A stretch of 38,353 bases of DNA from Rhodospirillales bacterium (GTDB taxonomy: Bacteria; Pseudomonadota; Alphaproteobacteria; Rhodospirillales; SHVU01), in assembly GCA_009691105.1 (NCBI GenBank), contig SHVU01000017.1, positions 1-38,353 of the forward strand, given 5' to 3'. The notes under the pieces are model-generated. The model was not told the DNA's origin. It saw nothing but the letters and a program-made list of their open reading frames with translations, and ran no database searches. Numbering within the stretch: position 1 is the first letter of the stretch; each line of letters opens with the position of its first letter. Positions 34,791 through 38,353 of this stretch are shown piece after piece. The translations under genes and the position numbers were made by a program.

Positions 34791-36005
34791 TCAGCGCATC
34801 GCCTTTTTCAGGTTGCCGTCGATGGCGTCGAAAAAGGCGTTGGTCGACAGCCACTTCTGCTGCGGCCTGACTAGGCTCGCCAAATCCTTCGTCATCGCAC
34901 CGCACTCGACCGTGTCGACGCAGACCTTCTCGAGCGTGTCGGCGAACTTCTGAACGTCGGGCGTGTTGTCGAACTTGCCGCGATACCAAAGGCCACGCGT
35001 CCAGGCGTAGATCGACGCGATCGGGTTGGTCGAGGTCTGCTCGCCCTTCTGGTGCATGCGATAGTGACGGGTCACCGTGCCGTGGGCGGCTTCGGCCTCG
35101 ACGAACTTGCCATCGGGGCTGAGCAGCACCGAGGTCATCAGGCCGAGCGAGCCGAAGCCTTGAGCCACTGTGTCGGACTGGACGTCGCCGTCGTAGTTCT
35201 TGCAGGCCCACACGAAGGCGCCGTTCCACTTCAGCGCACTCGCCACCATGTCGTCGATCAGGCGGTGCTCGTAGGTGATCTTCTTCGCGGCGTAGCGGTC
35301 CTTGAACTCGGCGTCGAAGATTTCCTGGAAGATATCTTTGAAGTGGCCGTCGTAGGCCTTGAGGATCGTGTTCTTGGTCGAGAAGTAGAGCGGCCAGCCG
35401 AGATCGAGAGCGTAGTTCATGCAGGCCCGCGCGAAGCCGCTGATCGACTCGTCGAGATTGAACATCGCCATAGCGACGCCGCCGCCGGGGAAATTGAAGA
35501 CTTCGCGCTCGATGGGCGCGCCGCCGTCTTTGGGCTCGAACTTGATCGTGAGCTTACCCTGGCCTGGCACCACGAAATCGGTGGCGCGGTACTGATCGCC
35601 GTAAGCGTGACGGCCGATGACGATGGGCTTGGTCCAGCCCGGCACCAGGCGCGGCACGTTCTTACAGATGATCGGGGCGCGGAACACCGTGCCGCCGAGA
35701 ATGTTGCGGATGGTGCCGTTCGGCGACGGCCACATCTTCTTCAACTTGAACTCGTCGACCCGCTCCTTGTCGGGAGTGATCGTCGCGCACTTCACGCCGA
35801 CGCCGTATTTCTTGATGGCGTTGGCGGAGTCCGTCGAGATTTTGTCGTCTGTTTTATCGCGGCTTTCCATGCCCAAGTCGTAATGCTCGAGCTTGATGTC
35901 GAGGTACGGCAAAACCAGCCGCTCGCGGATGAGCGCCCAGATAATGCGCGCCATCTCGTCGCCGTCGATATCGACGACCGGCGTCTTGACCGTGATCTTC
36001 GCCAT
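34791..36005 (-). CDS. icd: NADP-dependent isocitrate dehydrogenase
   Basis: A 404-residue enzyme of the dimeric type shared by Alphaproteobacteria and eukaryotes. It begins [21 protein letters not shown]. The substrate loop [15 protein letters not shown], the [18 protein letters not shown] region and the metal-binding SVLLSPDG segment near residue 280-310 are canonical. It decarboxylates isocitrate to 2-oxoglutarate, generating NADPH in the citric-acid cycle. A GGGGGGA site precedes the ATG. It is transcribed apart from the upstream LOG gene (95-nt gap) and converges on the EamA remnant with a 1-nt gap. Confidence 0.97.
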   Translation of the reverse strand: MAKITVKTPVVDIDGDEMARIIWALIRERLVLPYLDIKLEHYDLGMESRDKTDDKISTDSANAIKKYGVGVKCATITPDKERVDEFKLKKMWPSPNGTIRNILGGTVFRAPIICKNVPRLVPGWTKPIVIGRHAYGDQYRATDFVVPGQGKLTIKFEPKDGGAPIEREVFNFPGGGVAMAMFNLDESISGFARACMNYALDLGWPLYFSTKNTILKAYDGHFKDIFQEIFDAEFKDRYAAKKITYEHRLIDDMVASALKWNGAFVWACKNYDGDVQSDTVAQGFGSLGLMTSVLLSPDGKFVEAEAAHGTVTRHYRMHQKGEQTSTNPIASIYAWTRGLWYRGKFDNTPDVQKFADTLEKVCVDTVECGAMTKDLASLVRPQQKWLSTNAFFDAIDGNLKKAMR

Positions 36006-36100
36006 GGTGAAGTCCCCCCGCGACTACGCGAAAAAGGTGAAGCGGCCGGACCTTATCGGGCGGCCCAGCCCGAGGCAAGGCCGGCCGCCAAGCCGGCCGA

Positions 36101-36685
36101 TTAGAGGCGGCGGGCGAGCCCGTCCGACGAGGGCTCGGGCGCCTGGGCCAGCGCTGGAAACACGTCGTCGACCGTGGGCACGATCTGCAGGAGGTTGGCG
36201 ATACTGCCGTGGGCGAAGCCGCCGGTGATGACGGACTCGAGCAGCATTTTGAACGGCGCCCAATAGCCCGCCGCGTCGACGACAATGATCGGCTTGGTGT
36301 GCAGGCCGAGCTGCTTCCAGGTGACGATCTCGACCATCTCGTCGAGCGTACCGAGCCCGCCCGGCAGCACGATGAAGCCGTCGGCGAGATCGAACATGCG
36401 GCGCTTGCGGGCGTGCATGCCGTCCACGACCATCAACTCGGTCAGGTCGCGATGGGCGACTTCGTAGCGCAGCAGGAAATCTGGGATGACGCCGACCGCC
36501 TCGCCGCCGGCATCGAGGACGGCATCAGCAAGGACACCAATCATGCCGACCGAGCCGCCCCCGAAGATCAGGCGGACCCGGCGCTCGGCCATGATCCGGC
36601 CGAGCCGCTCCGCCGCCGCACCATGGGCCGGGTCGGTCCCGACCCGGGACCCGCAATACACCGCAAGTGCCTTGAAATCCGCCAT
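36101..36685 (-). CDS. LOG-family protein (cytokinin riboside 5'-monophosphate phosphoribohydrolase)
   Basis: A 194-residue TIGR00730/LOG protein. FGGGSVGMIG (residues 41-50), MHARKRRM (90-97) and the active-site PGGLGTLDE (108-116) are all present. The family releases free bases from nucleoside monophosphates such as cytokinin ribotides or AMP. In bacteria it is often labelled lysine decarboxylase, an old misnomer. A GGTGAGGAA site lies just before the ATG at 36685. Its role in this organism is housekeeping or signalling, not certain. Confidence 0.92.
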   Translation of the reverse strand: MADFKALAVYCGSRVGTDPAHGAAAERLGRIMAERRVRLIFGGGSVGMIGVLADAVLDAGGEAVGVIPDFLLRYEVAHRDLTELMVVDGMHARKRRMFDLADGFIVLPGGLGTLDEMVEIVTWKQLGLHTKPIIVVDAAGYWAPFKMLLESVITGGFAHGSIANLLQIVPTVDDVFPALAQAPEPSSDGLARRL

Positions 36686-36841
36686 TTCCTCACCGTTCCT
36701 AGGGCAACGGGGCTCTCTTTACCACGCCCGCCGCAGCCGGCATTTTGATCTTCCGGCCACCACTTCCGGAATAATCACGATCGCGGCGTGTTTTCTTTTA
36801 ATCTCGTCACAGCGTTCGACTTCATTTTTGGGGGAATTTCC

Positions 36842-37345
36842 ATGCAACGCGTCATTCATTTCGCCATGGCCGGGTTGGTTGCGGCGCTAGCCGGCTTCAC
36901 GTTCGTCGAGCCGGCGTCGGCCCAATCCGCCAATCCTGCCGCGGTCATCCAGGAGCGGCAGGAACTCATGAAGAACCTGTTCCCCGCCTTTAGACCGGTT
37001 CGGGATGAGGTCCAGGCCGGCCAGACGCCAGACCTAGACGCCATGGCGACAGCGGCGCGCCGCTACGCCGACCTGACCAAGAAGATCGTGACGCTCTTTC
37101 CGGCCGGCACCGGCCGGGAAGTCAATCCCGACACCCGCGCCAAGCCCGAGATTTGGTCTCAGCGCGCCGAATTCGAAGCGACGGCGAAAACGCTCGCCGA
37201 CGAAGCCGAGAAGCTCGCGGTCGTCGCGGCGACGAAGAATATCGACGCGATCCTGGCGCAGGTCGGCCCGACCGGCCAAGCCTGTGGCGGCTGCCACGGC
37301 GGCCCGGCAACCAGCGGCGGCAAATTCCGCTTCGAGAAAATGTAA
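36842..37345 (+). CDS. Cytochrome c' (class II c-type cytochrome)
   Basis: A 167-residue protein. ATG 36842 is used because it follows GGGGGAA and starts a signal peptide cleaved near ASA-QS (about residue 27). A four-helix bundle with a C-terminal haem site CGGCH (Cys148, Cys151, His152) is the cytochrome c' arrangement. The frame is open further upstream but gives no sensible N-terminus. These periplasmic proteins bind NO or act in electron transfer. The diheme cytochrome gene starts 33 nt later, so they are probably expressed together. Confidence 0.9.
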   Translation: MQRVIHFAMAGLVAALAGFTFVEPASAQSANPAAVIQERQELMKNLFPAFRPVRDEVQAGQTPDLDAMATAARRYADLTKKIVTLFPAGTGREVNPDTRAKPEIWSQRAEFEATAKTLADEAEKLAVVAATKNIDAILAQVGPTGQACGGCHGGPATSGGKFRFEKM

Positions 37346-37378
37346 GGTTTGACGCCAGCGCCTAAGCATCTCTCGACC

Positions 37379-38278
37379 ATGCAAGGTTCGGCCGTCTCCG
37401 TCGCCAATCGGAGACGGTTCGCTTTCTGCGTCGCGGCCATCGTCTTCGGGTATATGGCGTCCCCTGCTGTCGCTCAGCCCTCGGCCGAGCGCGGCGCCTA
37501 TATTTTCCACGCCGCCGGCTGCCTCGCCTGCCATTCCGATCCAAAGCAAGGGGCGCCGTTGGCCGGCGGGCCAGCGCTCAAAACGCCATTCGGCACGTTC
37601 TACGCGCCGAACATCACGCCCGATCCGGTGCACGGTATCGGTGGATGGTCGGACGCCGACTTCCTGCGCGCCATGCGCGATGGCGCGTCGCCAGACGGTC
37701 GGTACTATTATCCGGTCTTCCCGTTCACGGCCTACACCAAGGCCGCTGAGAGCGACCTCTTAGACCTCAAAGCCTACCTGTTAGCACAGCCGCCGGTCGC
37801 GCAGTCGTCGCGCCCGCACGATGTATCGTTCCCATTCTCGCTCCGGATCCTTCTCATGCCGTGGCGCTGGCTTAATTTTACGGCCGGCGCCTGGCGCTCC
37901 GATCCCGCCAAGAGCCCAGCCTGGAACCGGGGCGGCTATCTCGTCGAGGCGCTCGGTCATTGCGGCGAGTGCCACACGTCGCGGAACTGGATCGGTGGAC
38001 TTGACCGCGGCCGCTGGTTGGCAGGCTCACACGACGGTCCGCCGGATGAGACGGCGCCGAACCTGACGCCCGACGAGGCAACCGGGATCGGCCCATGGAG
38101 CGAGGCCGACATCGCGGACACGCTCGAATTCGGCATGAACCCGGATGGCGAACCGCTCGGCAATTCGATGGCCGAGGTCGTTCGTCATTCGACGAGCAGG
38201 TTGAACGCTGCCGACCGGAACGCTATCGCAACCTATCTGAAAGGCCTGCCGCCGTTGCCGTCGGCCGTGAAGCGTTAA
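37379..38278 (+). CDS. Diheme c-type cytochrome (alcohol/gluconate dehydrogenase cytochrome-subunit-like)
   Basis: A 299-residue exported cytochrome starting at ATG 37379 (frame open to a TTG at 37349). A signal peptide ends near SPAVAQ. Two haem sites are seen: Cys48-Cys51-His52 (CLACH) and Cys195-Cys198-His199 (CGECH). After each comes the FGTFYAPNITPD or ETAPNLTPD and GIGxWSxADxxDxLxxGxxPDG type motif found in cytochrome subunits of membrane dehydrogenases. A hydrophobic stretch at about 152-170 lies between the two haem domains. No dehydrogenase subunit gene is in the window, and the partner may lie beyond the right edge. It is probably linked to the cytochrome c' gene. Confidence 0.9.
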   Translation: MQGSAVSVANRRRFAFCVAAIVFGYMASPAVAQPSAERGAYIFHAAGCLACHSDPKQGAPLAGGPALKTPFGTFYAPNITPDPVHGIGGWSDADFLRAMRDGASPDGRYYYPVFPFTAYTKAAESDLLDLKAYLLAQPPVAQSSRPHDVSFPFSLRILLMPWRWLNFTAGAWRSDPAKSPAWNRGGYLVEALGHCGECHTSRNWIGGLDRGRWLAGSHDGPPDETAPNLTPDEATGIGPWSEADIADTLEFGMNPDGEPLGNSMAEVVRHSTSRLNAADRNAIATYLKGLPPLPSAVKR

Positions 38279-38353
38279 GCCTCGCGGACAACTTTCCCTT
38301 CCGATCCGCACGCGGTTCTCGAAAACGATGCTCTTCCGGCGTCGGGCTAGGCT

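Overview
The window is chromosomal DNA of high G+C content that reads as an alphaproteobacterium, most likely of Rhodospirillales type. This rests on gene content and order: CobS/CobT of the aerobic cobaltochelatase type next to bolA, a J-domain gene and rpmB; aroK-aroB-CorC/HlyC opposite a signal-peptide protein coupled to xerD; a parvulin-argJ-mutT run close to secA; groESL under a CIRCE operator; and an NADP isocitrate dehydrogenase of the ~404-residue type. Nearly all of it is ordinary core genome. No CRISPR array, prophage, insertion sequence or rRNA was seen, and the only tRNA is tRNA-Leu(UAA) at the left edge. No gene-free stretch exceeds about 300 bases; the longest (3581-3878) is filled by divergent promoters and the CIRCE operator.

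Layout. 91-3580 (minus): parvulin-type prolyl isomerase, argJ, a NUDIX hydrolase, a CinA/MoCF-like protein and tRNA-Leu. 3724-5925 (plus): promoter, CIRCE, groES, groEL and a terminator. 5946-10397 (plus): secA with its own promoter, then a family 2 glycosyltransferase and a methyltransferase. 10423-11376 (minus): accA. 11560-15668 (plus): a TRAP transporter (substrate-binding protein, small and large permease), with a strong hairpin between the first two genes and an unusually enlarged large permease. 15665-18574 (minus): a fused FAD/iron-sulfur 2-hydroxyacid dehydrogenase, divergent from a serine-glyoxylate type aminotransferase (18654-19835, plus). 19880-20939: a decayed, AT-richer DUF2971 gene. 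20974-23889 (minus): xerD, a 613-residue exported protein and a 46-residue membrane protein. 24077-27704 (plus): aroK, aroB, a CorC/HlyC protein and DUF2889. 27767-34015: bolA (minus), J-domain protein, cobS and cobT (plus), an M20 amidohydrolase and rpmB (minus), and a thermonuclease (plus). 34082-34789: a broken EamA transporter. 34791-36685 (minus): icd and a LOG-family protein. 36842-38278 (plus): cytochrome c' and a diheme cytochrome c.

The most distinctive stretch is 11.5-19.8 kb. Its genes could form a route in which a small carboxylate or 2-hydroxyacid is imported by the TRAP system, oxidised by the FAD/Fe-S enzyme, and, if the product is glyoxylate, transaminated to glycine. The substrate is an inference from neighbourhood only. 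The DctM subunit carries an Asp/Ser/Thr repeat insertion and extra hydrophobic segments that I do not recognise from ordinary DctM proteins. Other points worth attention are two decaying genes whose lesions can be read base by base (DUF2971 with a 7-nt tandem duplication; EamA with two TGA codons where Trp is expected) and a 46-residue membrane protein preceded by a nine-base homopolymer in its ribosome-binding region.
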